The notes beneath the pieces are model-generated. The model had not been told where the DNA came from. It did not search any database and saw nothing but the letters and a program-made list of their open reading frames with translations. This document shows positions 9,474 through 17,426 of a stretch of DNA of 64,000 nucleotides, in pieces (within the stretch, counting starts at the first letter, position 1; every line of letters begins with the position of its first letter). The DNA is from Proteobacteria bacterium UBA4457 (lineage in GTDB: Bacteria; Pseudomonadota; Gammaproteobacteria; Ga0077536): positions 4,129-68,128 of the forward strand of contig DGOV01000094.1 in the NCBI GenBank assembly GCA_002390205.1. Direction: 5' to 3'. The position numbers and the translations under genes were made by a program.

Positions 9474-10772
9474 ATGAGCGAAATAAAGAACGAAGTTGCG
9501 ACACTAGGTCTAATGGATTCAAAACATGAATTTCCTATAATGGAGGGGAGTGTTGGTCCTAGCGTCGTTAACATATCGAAGTTATACGCAGCTACAGGCC
9601 AGTTTACTTACGACCCGGGTTTTACTTCTACTGCTAGTTGCGAGTCGGCAATCACCTACATTGATGGTGACGAAGGTATTCTTTTATACCGAGGTTATCC
9701 GATAGGACAGCTGGCAGAGAAAAGTAGCTTTTTAGAGACGGCTTTTTTGTTATTAGAGGGTGAGTTACCCTCAAACTCAGAGTATAAGGAGTTCTCAAAC
9801 GCCATCACACAACACACGATGGTTCATGAACAGCTCAGAAACTTTTTTGCAGGATTTCGGCGAGATGCTCACCCTATGGCCATTTTATGTGGCGTTGTAG
9901 GCGCACTATCAGCTTTTTATCATGATTCAACTGATATAAGCGATCCGCACCAAAGGATGGTTGCAAGCAGGCGACTTATTGCAAAAATGCCCACGCTGGC
10001 GGCGATGGCCTATAAGTACTCTGTTGGCCAGCCATTCGTTTACCCGAATAATGAACTTAGCTATCCTGAAAATTTTCTCAATATGTGTTTTGCCGTACCA
10101 GCAGAAAAGTTGATTATTAGCCCGACTTTAATAAAAGCAATGGACCGTATTTTTATCCTGCACGCAGATCATGAGCAAAATGCCTCCACATCTACCGTAA
10201 GGTTAGCTAGTTCTTCTGGTGCCAATCCCTTTGCCTGTATTGCGGCTGGGATAGCTTGTTTGTGGGGGCCAGCTCATGGCGGCGCAAACGAGGCGGCCCT
10301 AAAAATGCTCGCTGAGATCGGTTCGGTAGACAAGATCCCCGAATACATCAAGAAGGCTAAAGATAAAAATGATCCTTTCAGGTTGATGGGATTTGGTCAC
10401 CGTGTTTACAAAAACTATGATCCACGGGCACGCGTCATGCAAGAAACTTGTCATGAAGTACTGACCGAGTTGGGGATCAAGGATGACCCGTTACTCGATG
10501 TTGCCATGGAACTTGAGAGAATTGCACTTTCTGATGATTATTTCATTGAGAAAAAACTCTACCCTAATATCGACTTTTACTCGGGTATCACATTGAAAGC
10601 TATGGGCTTTCCTACCAGCATGTTTACAGTACTATTTGCCTTGGCTCGGACTGTTGGTTGGGTCGCGCAATGGAATGAAATGATTGAAGATCCTAGTCAG
10701 AAAATAGGCCGTCCTCGACAGTTATACACAGGCTACACTGAGCGGGACTACAAACCCGCCGATCACTGCTAG
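9474..10772 (+). CDS. gltA: Citrate synthase (type II)
   Basis: A 432-residue protein matching the hexameric, NADH-sensitive type II citrate synthases of Gram-negative bacteria in length and sequence. It condenses acetyl-CoA with oxaloacetate in the cytoplasm. Catalytic residues are recognisable: His in [17 protein letters not shown], His in [15 protein letters not shown], and Asp in PNIDFYSGI. The N-terminal domain reads [20 protein letters not shown], normal for this type. In many gammaproteobacteria gltA lies next to the sdh/suc operon; here it is instead followed after 9 bases by a MaoC hydratase, so its genomic context is unusual. The upstream leader is structured (see the 9163-9473 entry). 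Confidence 0.97.
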   Translation: MSEIKNEVATLGLMDSKHEFPIMEGSVGPSVVNISKLYAATGQFTYDPGFTSTASCESAITYIDGDEGILLYRGYPIGQLAEKSSFLETAFLLLEGELPSNSEYKEFSNAITQHTMVHEQLRNFFAGFRRDAHPMAILCGVVGALSAFYHDSTDISDPHQRMVASRRLIAKMPTLAAMAYKYSVGQPFVYPNNELSYPENFLNMCFAVPAEKLIISPTLIKAMDRIFILHADHEQNASTSTVRLASSSGANPFACIAAGIACLWGPAHGGANEAALKMLAEIGSVDKIPEYIKKAKDKNDPFRLMGFGHRVYKNYDPRARVMQETCHEVLTELGIKDDPLLDVAMELERIALSDDYFIEKKLYPNIDFYSGITLKAMGFPTSMFTVLFALARTVGWVAQWNEMIEDPSQKIGRPRQLYTGYTERDYKPADHC

Positions 10773-10781
10773 ACTGCTTGG

Positions 10782-11255
10782 ATGACTCTTGCCTCCGCAA
10801 CCTTTGAGCGGCCGATTTTCTTCGATGACTACATTGAAGGACAAGTGTACGTTTTTGGTAAAACTGTGGTCAGCCAGGATGAGATAATAGAATTTGCGAG
10901 AAAGTACGATCCTCAGTCTTTCCATATCGATCCCGTGCTGGCAAAATCGCATGCTTATGGAGGTCTTATTGCTAGCGGATGGCATAGTTGTGCGATGGTT
11001 ATGCGTATGATGACAGATGACTTTATTTCTGAGTCGGCAAGCTTAGGATCTCCTGGGGTTGATGAGATTCGCTGGAAAAAACCGGTTCGGCCAGGCGACA
11101 CATTGCGAGTCAGGGTTGAAATTTTGAAGACAAGATTGTCTCAGACAAAAAGCGATCGCGGGATTGTTATCTCGCAGGTCGACGCAGAGAATCAGGATTT
11201 AGAGACTATAATGTCGATGAAAACTACTGGGTTGTTTTTAGTCAAGGACCTTTAG
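10782..11255 (+). CDS. MaoC-like (R)-hydratase
   Basis: A 157-residue single hot-dog-fold protein of the MaoC family. The hydratase-2 signature is visible around residues 43-65 (YDPQSFHIDPVLAKSHAYGG, then LIASGWHSC), with the catalytic Asp and His in this loop. Members hydrate enoyl-CoA or related thioesters; the exact acyl group cannot be read. The start ATG lies 9 bases after the gltA stop codon, suggesting one transcript and a link to acyl-CoA metabolism. It is convergent with the cysteine-rich gene downstream, with a short CCTC-TTTCTT-GAGG hairpin between them (11268-11284). Confidence 0.88.
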   Translation: MTLASATFERPIFFDDYIEGQVYVFGKTVVSQDEIIEFARKYDPQSFHIDPVLAKSHAYGGLIASGWHSCAMVMRMMTDDFISESASLGSPGVDEIRWKKPVRPGDTLRVRVEILKTRLSQTKSDRGIVISQVDAENQDLETIMSMKTTGLFLVKDL

Positions 11256-11288
11256 TAGGATAAATAACACCCCTCTTTCTTGAGGTAC

Positions 11289-11636
11289 CTATTTCTCTAT
11301 GCAATAGCCTTCAAATGCTGCATGAACGCATTCCGTCCCATCATTACAGTCGCTTTGTACCACGCATTTTTTTCCGATGGCTTTTCCCGGGAAGTATTTG
11401 CGCAGTATGATGTGTGGATCGCCTATTAGTGATATAGCCTGATCGCGCGGAGTTTCAGATTGCTTATCGCTCTTTTCTTTTTTTACAGGGACCTCCAATC
11501 CGTAGCAAACTCCGCCAGCCCGTTTCTCTCTTTTGATACAAACTCCTACCCCGCAATCCCGATCGATTTCACAGCTTTGGCTGGAAAAGCCTATTAAAGT
11601 GAGGCTAATAACAGCAGTTAATATAAGTCTAGAGAT
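11289..11636 (-). CDS. Secreted cysteine-rich protein with two tandem C-x5-C-x4-C motifs; start codon uncertain
   Basis: I do not recognise a named family. Extending the frame upstream of the TTG at 11498 gives an uninterrupted reading frame with a hydrophobic signal-peptide-like segment (RLILTAVISLTLIGFSSQS) followed by two similar repeats: C-x5-C-x4-C-x10-C and C-x5-C-x4-C-x8-C, both with Asp before the second Cys. Eight cysteines in pairs suggest a disulphide-bonded exported domain. No ATG, GTG or TTG precedes the signal peptide. An AAGGAG at 11643-11648, overlapping the integrase stop codon, sits six bases before an ATC codon at 11634-11636, so a non-canonical start coupled to integrase translation is possible. 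A TTG start at 11498 would give a 69-residue protein lacking the first repeat. Confidence 0.55.
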   Translation of the reverse strand: MSRLILTAVISLTLIGFSSQSCEIDRDCGVGVCIKREKRAGGVCYGLEVPVKKEKSDKQSETPRDQAISLIGDPHIILRKYFPGKAIGKKCVVQSDCNDGTECVHAAFEGYCIEK

Positions 11637-11646
11637 ACCACGCTCC

Positions 11647-12885
11647 TTAGGGGCTGTCGTTTTTCATTCTAATGGCACCGTGCATGGCGAGTCGATCACC
11701 ACCATCTTTAAGCGCATCCAGATAGTTTGCCCACGCTTGCATCATACTCTTTCTTTCAAGTAATAAGTTTTTGTATGTATATCCAATATCTTTTTGTAAG
11801 ATGTCCTCAACTCCTCGGTCGGCCTGCAGTTGCGTCTTTAGAGCCAGTTTGCTCCATCCCATTTCAGTCAGATGTTGTCGTGCCATACTTTGGAAACCCC
11901 AAACGGTTATTTGAGTCACGTTTTTGGTGATGCTTTTTAAGGCATGATTAAGAGTATTTGCACTAAGCGTTAAGTGTCGGCTTTTTCTGTTGTGAAAAAT
12001 GAATCCTTCTAGATTAGTCGGGGGCTTGGCTTGCATCAGGATTTTCAACATTTGAGTAGCCAGAGGGACGACGTGTCTTGTTCCATTAATCTCAATGCTC
12101 CATTCTTTCTCTTTAAAATCAATCTCCGACCATTTGGCATGGACTAGCTGGGTCGGTCGGACAAAGACTAAGGCACCGAACTCTAAGGCTAGCCGTGTTT
12201 TTATATATCCTCTATAAGTGGAGATCCCGCGTATTAACTGAGCTATGCCTTCTGGTGCCTCCATATATTTATAGTGCCGCGTTACAAGAGATAGCTGAGA
12301 ATTATGTAGGTTGATAGTTGGGTTATGTCGAATAATTCCTACTTTCAATGCATATTCGAAGATTTTTTGTATTGTTTGTCGTGTGCGGTGAGCTTTGTCA
12401 ACTTGACCTTTATTTTCAATAGCTTTAATAAGTTTCAAAATAATGGTTCTTGAGATATTTCTTATTGGTCTATTGCCTAGCGCCGGCAAGATATCATTCT
12501 TGAGACGTACGGTTGTTTTCGCTTTCAATTGCTCGCTCATAGTTTTGGAGCGAGATGCCAACCACTCGTTGCTAACGTGAGTGAACGTGTCAATCTTGTC
12601 ATTTTGTGTCGCCCAGGACTCTCGGTGTGCAGCTGGATCAATATTCTTATCAATTAGATCTTCAAAGACCTTCCTTTGTTGTCTGACTCTACTAAGGTCT
12701 ATTCTCGGATAAGACCCAAGAGAGATGGATTTATTCTTACCCACCCATTGGTAGTCATATCGCCACCATTTTTCTCCTGATGTTGATATGACGAGTTGGA
12801 GCCCACGCCCATCCGTTTTGTCGTAATCCGTCTGCTGAGGTAGAAGTTTTTCTATTGCAAGAGCAGTAAGTTTTCCTTCATCCAT
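11647..12885 (-). CDS. P4-type tyrosine recombinase/integrase with degraded active site
   Basis: A 412-residue protein with the DUF4102-type N-terminal arm (LTALAIEKLLPQQTDYDKTDGRGL), a SAM-like core-binding domain (~100-200) and a C-terminal catalytic domain ending with the typical MMQAWANYLDAL. Arg I is present (Arg243 in FVRPTQLVHAKWSEID) and a candidate nucleophile Tyr is at 371. The H-x-x-R box, normally HGFRH, reads TVWGFQSMA, so both His and Arg are replaced (Trp329, Gln332). The following LAH is LQA. Catalysis is therefore doubtful. No other phage genes or tRNA adjoin it. It may be a relict or a protein kept for DNA binding. The downstream cysteine-rich gene is coupled to its stop codon. 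Confidence 0.85.
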   Translation of the reverse strand: MDEGKLTALAIEKLLPQQTDYDKTDGRGLQLVISTSGEKWWRYDYQWVGKNKSISLGSYPRIDLSRVRQQRKVFEDLIDKNIDPAAHRESWATQNDKIDTFTHVSNEWLASRSKTMSEQLKAKTTVRLKNDILPALGNRPIRNISRTIILKLIKAIENKGQVDKAHRTRQTIQKIFEYALKVGIIRHNPTINLHNSQLSLVTRHYKYMEAPEGIAQLIRGISTYRGYIKTRLALEFGALVFVRPTQLVHAKWSEIDFKEKEWSIEINGTRHVVPLATQMLKILMQAKPPTNLEGFIFHNRKSRHLTLSANTLNHALKSITKNVTQITVWGFQSMARQHLTEMGWSKLALKTQLQADRGVEDILQKDIGYTYKNLLLERKSMMQAWANYLDALKDGGDRLAMHGAIRMKNDSP

Positions 12886-13033
12886 TAAGCTGCACTCCGA
12901 AAATTCACCGTTTGGTAATTAATTATTGATTCTTTACTTATAATTTATTATGGGATCATACTAATTAGATAATAATGCCTATTATGTCTCTTTGCTGATA
13001 GGTTCGCCAATTGTTTATCCATATAATAAGGCA

Positions 13034-13555
13034 ATGAATTGGATTTTTGGGTATGGCTCGATTATGTGGAATCCTGCGATATCTTATTCGGAGGTGCGGA
13101 AGGCGAAATTGTCGGGTTGGGCCCGCAGATTTTGGCAGCTTTCGCCTGACCATCGGGGTACTCCAGCTTTTCCTGGCCGCGTAGTCACTCTAGTAGAGAA
13201 GGCTGATTGCGATTGTTGGGGTCTTGCCTTTCGCATAGAGGAAAGCCAGTGGGATAAAACACTAGAGATCCTTGATGAGCGAGAAAAAAATGGGTATACA
13301 CGTCACTTTTTAGAGATGAATTTAGCGGCAGGATCTGAGGAGCTATGTGTGACGTATATTGCACGAGATACAAATGTGTCCTTCTCACCCTTGCCTTCCG
13401 CGAAAGAGACAGCGTTGAACATTACTCAAGCGACGGGTCCCAGTGGTAGCAATACAGATTATTTTTTGAGATTGCGAGACACACTTGAGTCGCTTCAGGT
13501 TTATGATGAGGAAATTGAGCGTTTAAACAAAGCATTTGTTGAAATAGACCGCTAA
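13034..13555 (+). CDS. ChaC-like gamma-glutamylcyclotransferase
   Basis: A 173-residue protein starting MNWIFGYGSIMWNP. The YGS(L/I) motif at residues 7-9 binds the gamma-glutamyl group, and the conserved glutamate-bearing segment LDEREKNGY lies at residues 80-88. The family degrades glutathione to 5-oxoproline and Cys-Gly (ChaC branch) in the cytoplasm. The ATG at 13034 has AAGG just upstream and fits the family N-terminus; a TTG at 12992 would add 14 unlikely residues. It is divergent from the integrase. Together with two glutathione transferase-like genes in the window it points to active glutathione turnover. Confidence 0.9.
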   Translation: MNWIFGYGSIMWNPAISYSEVRKAKLSGWARRFWQLSPDHRGTPAFPGRVVTLVEKADCDCWGLAFRIEESQWDKTLEILDEREKNGYTRHFLEMNLAAGSEELCVTYIARDTNVSFSPLPSAKETALNITQATGPSGSNTDYFLRLRDTLESLQVYDEEIERLNKAFVEIDR

Positions 13556-13594
13556 AAGGTTATAACTACATTATTTTTTTACCATCCATCAAAT

Positions 13595-14365
13595 ATGACC
13601 ACATTTTCTAAATATGTTGGAATTCACTATTCGGGTTTAAAAGCTCCGGTGTCTAGGTTACCTCAGCTGCAAGTGTTTGAGTGTTTGATCGGTTCGGAGC
13701 CCGCAAAGGTCGAGCCTTATGATGCCGCAGCGAGGTACTGGTGTCGCAAAGAAGTAGGAAAGTATATCCGTGAACTTTTGCTTTCCGAGAATGAAGTCAT
13801 AATAGGAGTTGACCATAGTTTTTCTTTTCCAGAGTCATATTTTTTAGATCACACACTGCCTGACTGGGGAACGTTTCTGGAGTACTTTACTGATCGTTGG
13901 CCGGCGCATTACGATCATATGTACGTTGATTTTTTACGTAAAAAAAATCCTATTCTTGGTGATACTCGGGACCTGAGATTGTGTGAGAAATGGAGCAGTA
14001 ACGTTAAAAGTATCTTTTCCTCTGGTGTTTGTGCGGATGAATCGCGGTCATCGTTGGCAGGACTCCCATGGCTGAAAGAACTGCGCTGCGATCCTAAGCT
14101 CTCAGAGAGAGTCCAATTTTGGCCTTTTGACGATTTTTTCATAGAGCCACAGCATTCGGTTATCGCGGAAGTTAATTCCTCTCTTTTTCGTAACAGATAT
14201 AGTATCGAAGGGAGAGAGTCGCATGACCATGATGCTTACTCTATTGCTAGATGGCTGCAAGAGATGGATTGTCGGGGAGCTTTGTCGACTTATTTTAATC
14301 CACCTTTGACATTGCCTGAAAGGAGAATAGCAGCATTAGAGGGATGGATTCTAGGCGTGAGGTAA
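13595..14365 (+). CDS. Conserved hypothetical protein, possible RNase H-fold (DUF429-like)
   Basis: A 256-residue protein without a clear named match. Its N-terminus (KYVGIHYSGLKAP) and a later beta-strand segment (EVIIGVDHSFSFPESYF, ~residues 66-82) resemble the paired acidic/glycine strands of DUF429-type predicted nucleases with an RNase H fold, but the first strand has His where Asp is expected, so catalysis is uncertain. No signal peptide or membrane segment. It follows the ChaC gene by 39 bases on the same strand. The family link is from motif memory and is tentative; that the gene is real is supported by its length and normal coding character. Confidence 0.6.
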   Translation: MTTFSKYVGIHYSGLKAPVSRLPQLQVFECLIGSEPAKVEPYDAAARYWCRKEVGKYIRELLLSENEVIIGVDHSFSFPESYFLDHTLPDWGTFLEYFTDRWPAHYDHMYVDFLRKKNPILGDTRDLRLCEKWSSNVKSIFSSGVCADESRSSLAGLPWLKELRCDPKLSERVQFWPFDDFFIEPQHSVIAEVNSSLFRNRYSIEGRESHDHDAYSIARWLQEMDCRGALSTYFNPPLTLPERRIAALEGWILGVR

Positions 14366-14456
14366 TTGTTAAATTGTAAGTGAATACTTACTCTATAAAA
14401 TATATTTGTTGCATTCCACCATTGATAAAATATTATGTCTCAGCAGCCTTCGTGAA

Positions 14457-14484
14457 TAATGAATATAATTTTTATTATTCATTA
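14457..14484. promoter_or_regulatory. Inverted repeat, possible operator for the LysR unit
   Basis: TAATGAATA (14457-14465) is the exact reverse complement of TATTCATTA (14476-14484), with a 10-base AT-rich spacer. It lies 20 bases upstream of a 24-codon open frame and about 95 bases upstream of the LysR regulator start, in a plausible promoter region. The shape fits a dimeric repressor or activator site; the bound protein is unknown. Confidence 0.4.
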
Positions 14485-14503
14485 CTAGGTGTATACTGGC
14501 GTC

Positions 14504-14578
14504 ATGACATTAACCGAGCAACACTCTCCTGCGCAAAAGACGATATTAGCGGCTGCACTAAAACGAGTAGCTAACTAA
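14504..14578 (+). CDS. 24-codon open frame overlapping the LysR start (leader peptide or TetR-like remnant)
   Basis: The frame starts MTLTEQHSPAQKTILAAALK and ends with TAA whose last base is the first base of the downstream LysR ATG (TAATG), an arrangement that allows translational coupling. The text resembles the first helix of TetR-family regulators (xTILAAAL), so it may be a truncated remnant of one, or a short upstream peptide controlling the regulator. No strong ribosome binding site is visible. Low confidence that it makes a functional protein. Confidence 0.3.
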   Translation: MTLTEQHSPAQKTILAAALKRVAN

Positions 14579-15507
14579 TGGACAAATTAGGACATATGCG
14601 CACTTTCGTGACCGTAGCAAAGCTCGGGTCATTCTCTCTTGCTGCTAAAGAGTTTAACGTCACGCCTGGAATGATGTCTAAGCAAGTTAAACAGCTTGAG
14701 GACAGTCTGGATGTGCGATTACTTAACCGGACAACGAGGGGGGTCTCTCTCACCCACGCGGGTGAAATTTATATAGAAAAAGCCGTCCCTATCCTTCAAA
14801 GCATTGAGGACATAGAAGGTGCTGTTGTTGAGCTGTCGACCGGCGCGAAAGGAATTTTACGGATTAGTTGCCCGCCTTCTTTCGGGCGTACTGTATTGAC
14901 TCCAATTATTTCGACCTTTATTCTCGAGAATCCTAGACTGAGAATTGAGTTGGGTTTGCAAAACGACGAACCAAACGTCGTGGCCTCTCGCTTGGACTTA
15001 TTATTTCGCTTGGGTCGTATGAGAGATAGTTCTCTGGTAGGAAAACAGGTTGCGACTGCACCGTTTGTATTGTGTGCTTCTCCTCGCTATATCAAACAGG
15101 CGGGGGTGCCGAGGAATCTTGAGGACTTATCCGGTCACAATTGCGTCGTAGATGGGTCTATGCAAGAGGAGGCTGACTCTTGGGAGTTTCTTGATAGCCA
15201 AAGGTCTGTAATCTCACAATCGGTTGCGGGAAATTTTTTCTCTTTTAACACAGGCGCAGTAGTGCAAGCTGTAATCCAAGGCTTAGGCATTGCATACGTG
15301 CCTCGCTATGCTGTTGTCGAGGAGTTGTTCGCCAGAAAATTGGTCGAAATTAACTTGCCGGATTGCAAGCCTAAAGTTGAGCCTCTTTATGCGCTCTATG
15401 CAAGTCGACAGCACATTGCAGTAAAAATTAAAGACTTTGTCAGTTACTTCACATCAAATATGGGTACTGAGAACGGCATGCTGGGCGTCATTGTTCCGAG
15501 CTTGTAG
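14578..15507 (+). CDS. LysR-family transcriptional regulator
   Basis: A 309-residue regulator: winged helix-turn-helix at residues ~1-60 (MRTFVTVAKLGSFSLAAKEF, then MMSKQVKQLEDSLDVRLLNR), linker helix, and a periplasmic-binding-like effector domain from ~90. It belongs to the group of LysR proteins often linked to aromatic catabolism or drug response (TTRGVSLTHAGEIY). It is convergent with the amidohydrolase gene at 15.5 kb, so it does not have the classical divergent arrangement with its target there. The start ATG overlaps the stop codon of a short upstream frame. The effector cannot be predicted. Confidence 0.93.
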   Translation: MDKLGHMRTFVTVAKLGSFSLAAKEFNVTPGMMSKQVKQLEDSLDVRLLNRTTRGVSLTHAGEIYIEKAVPILQSIEDIEGAVVELSTGAKGILRISCPPSFGRTVLTPIISTFILENPRLRIELGLQNDEPNVVASRLDLLFRLGRMRDSSLVGKQVATAPFVLCASPRYIKQAGVPRNLEDLSGHNCVVDGSMQEEADSWEFLDSQRSVISQSVAGNFFSFNTGAVVQAVIQGLGIAYVPRYAVVEELFARKLVEINLPDCKPKVEPLYALYASRQHIAVKIKDFVSYFTSNMGTENGMLGVIVPSL

Positions 15508-15510
15508 ATA

Positions 15511-16161
15511 TTACTCCTGCTTACCCGATAGAACTATTGGGTTCTCCTCCTTTAATTTACTGATAACTTCTTCAGAGGAATAAAGGTCGGCATATTTTTG
15601 CTGCATATCAAAAAGATTAGCTTCATGAGGACCTATAGCCCGATCTCCTACACAATCGGTAACCACTATAGTTCTGTAGTTATAGCTCATTGAATCGACT
15701 ACTGATGCTCTAACACACCCCGATGTGGTACAGCCTGTTATGACGAGAGTTTCGATGTTCTTGGCTACCAGCCATGATACTAAACCAGTGCCGAAGAATG
15801 CCGAGGCTTGAGTCTTCCTGACAACATACTCGTTAGGCTCTGGAGTGAGGTCGTCGACTATTTGGCTAATATAGGCATTCTCGGTCAATCGTTCCAACCC
15901 TGGTACTTTCTGACAGAAAATACCTGTGTTGGACCCATCACTCTCATATACAACTCGAGTATGGGCGATGGGAATTTTAAGTTCCCTAGCTGTCTGTAGG
16001 AGAATTCTCGTTCGCTTCATCGCGTCTGTAATGTTCCCACCACCGTAATACTCAGGGTCACAAAATCCATTCACGAAATCAACCATTAAGAGCGCTGACT
16101 TACCTTTAAAGCCAGATTTTTCCCCAAAGCCTTGTTTCTTGTAGATGTTTAGGTTGCTCAC
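15511..16161 (-). CDS. Isochorismatase-family cysteine amidohydrolase (N-carbamoylsarcosine/maleamate amidase type)
   Basis: Catalytic Asp lies in LLMVDFVNGF, Lys in VVRKTQASAF and Cys in TGCTTSGCVRAS; the cis-peptide region and the CVGDRAIGPHEANLFDMQQK segment are characteristic of N-carbamoylsarcosine amidohydrolase and maleamate amidase relatives. The enzymes release ammonia (and CO2 for N-carbamoyl groups). I favour the GTG at 16161, which follows GGAG at good spacing and gives the usual IYKKQGFGEKSGF start; an ATG at 16212 overlaps the upstream gene's stop codon by eight bases (234 codons including stop). It is probably co-transcribed with the AhpD-like gene before it, consistent with an N-compound breakdown operon. 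Confidence 0.88.
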   Translation of the reverse strand: MSNLNIYKKQGFGEKSGFKGKSALLMVDFVNGFCDPEYYGGGNITDAMKRTRILLQTARELKIPIAHTRVVYESDGSNTGIFCQKVPGLERLTENAYISQIVDDLTPEPNEYVVRKTQASAFFGTGLVSWLVAKNIETLVITGCTTSGCVRASVVDSMSYNYRTIVVTDCVGDRAIGPHEANLFDMQQKYADLYSSEEVISKLKEENPIVLSGKQE

Positions 16162-16204
16162 TTTGTATTCTCCAAGATTGTTATCTTTTTTGATGCTAGC
16201 ACAA

Positions 16205-16867
16205 CTAGTCATCTGCCGATTCGAGCAAAGCTGCAGTCAGGCCGGCATGACCAAACGAAGCGCCTGCTGCCATCTCGATCGCTACCCACACGGACTCTGT
16301 GATCTGGGCTTTTGAAAATTCAGCTTTCAGCGCCATTTTAGTTAATCTCTTTATGGAATGCGGATCACGTGTGTTGTGTGCGCATGCAAGAGCGATGAGA
16401 TGCTTAAACGAGCTCTTTAAAGTCTTATTTTCAAAAATTTTATTTTCAAGGTGTTCAAGGCTTTTCAAAGGCCCTTCGTTCATTTCATGTAACTGTTTTA
16501 GTTGCTCTGCCGAGTTCTCAGTTTGGTAGCTCTTTAGATCGCTGTTAAGAGCATCTATCGTGATAGGAAATTGCGATACAGAGGAATTGGTTTCAGATAT
16601 GATCCCGACCCAAGCAGCCTCGATAATTTCTTCATGACTGGCGCCTGCTTCGAGGGCGAGACTTGTATGGTAATCTATGCAGTAAGGACATCGTAGAGTA
16701 TGTGCACACCCGATAGCTATTAACTCTTTTTCATGTTTTGAGAGAGCCGCATTATTGAAGGTGCTTGTCGCTAGCGCTGCAAATGCGTTTGCAGGTTTTG
16801 GGGCCCATTTGGTGAGTAATTGTGTTTTGGTGAGTAGCGAGGGATGTAAGATGTGGTCTAGTGGCAT
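16205..16867 (-). CDS. AhpD/carboxymuconolactone decarboxylase-like protein with duplicated domain
   Basis: Two AhpD-like helical repeats. The first carries the complete motif E-LIAIGCAHTLRCPYCIDYH (CxxC plus His), as in AhpD peroxidase-type proteins. The second (around residues 150-215) keeps the framework LIALACAHNTRDPHSIKRL but has lost both cysteines. The likely role is peroxidase/reductase or decarboxylase-like chemistry using the first site. The ATG at 16867 has GGAG nearby; an upstream ATG at 16969 adds 34 residues. The stop codon lies within the alternative start region of the downstream amidohydrolase, so the two form one operon. Confidence 0.85.
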   Translation of the reverse strand: MPLDHILHPSLLTKTQLLTKWAPKPANAFAALATSTFNNAALSKHEKELIAIGCAHTLRCPYCIDYHTSLALEAGASHEEIIEAAWVGIISETNSSVSQFPITIDALNSDLKSYQTENSAEQLKQLHEMNEGPLKSLEHLENKIFENKTLKSSFKHLIALACAHNTRDPHSIKRLTKMALKAEFSKAQITESVWVAIEMAAGASFGHAGLTAALLESADD

Positions 16868-17014
16868 TGTCCAAGCTCCAGGATTGTGTCTGGGTTTCAG
16901 TGGCAACAAATATCGTAATTGCCTTGGGTTAAATGAGATGCGTCTTAGTCTGTCTGCTTCTATAAACACCTATACTATGAAGGGGCCGTTAGCTAGACAT
17001 CTTTTATGGTGTAG

Positions 17015-17323
17015 CTAAATCCCGTCTAAAACCTCGAACCCTTCAAATTGCGGGTGTCCTAAATATAAGCCTTTATGATTCCCTGCGTTAGCATGCGCTT
17101 TTTTAAACGCATCAGACTTGGTCCAAGCTTCAAAGCTATCATAGTCCTGCCAAGTAGTATGTGATGAATAAAGCGTACTACTTTCTTCTTTCGGTCCACG
17201 AAGAAGGTGGAATTCTATGAAACCTCTCACTCCAGTTAGATTCTTGTCTCTATTTTTCCAAATCAGTTCAAATTTTTGCTCAGAACCCTCAGTTACAGAG
17301 AATCTATTCATGGCGATAAACAT
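17015..17323 (-). CDS. Antibiotic-biosynthesis-monooxygenase (ABM) domain protein, IsdG/HmoA-like
   Basis: A 103-residue protein starting MFIAMNRFSVTEGSEQKFEL, the usual first strand and helix of the dimeric ferredoxin-like ABM fold. The TWQDYDSFEAWTKSDAFKKA segment matches the HmoA/IsdG haem-degrading subgroup, where Trp and His near here contact haem. The start at 17323 has a perfect AAGGAG six bases upstream. Possible roles are haem oxygenation or cofactor-free ring oxidation; the sequence alone does not decide. It is divergent from the SDR gene at 17427. Confidence 0.85.
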   Translation of the reverse strand: MFIAMNRFSVTEGSEQKFELIWKNRDKNLTGVRGFIEFHLLRGPKEESSTLYSSHTTWQDYDSFEAWTKSDAFKKAHANAGNHKGLYLGHPQFEGFEVLDGI

Positions 17324-17426
17324 ATGCGGCTCCTTATTTGTAATAACTAGAGTTATTGTATTAGTAATATGGTTCGATATAGTTAAACTTTTCAATATGC
17401 ATAAAACAATCAGCTAGGGGCAAGCT

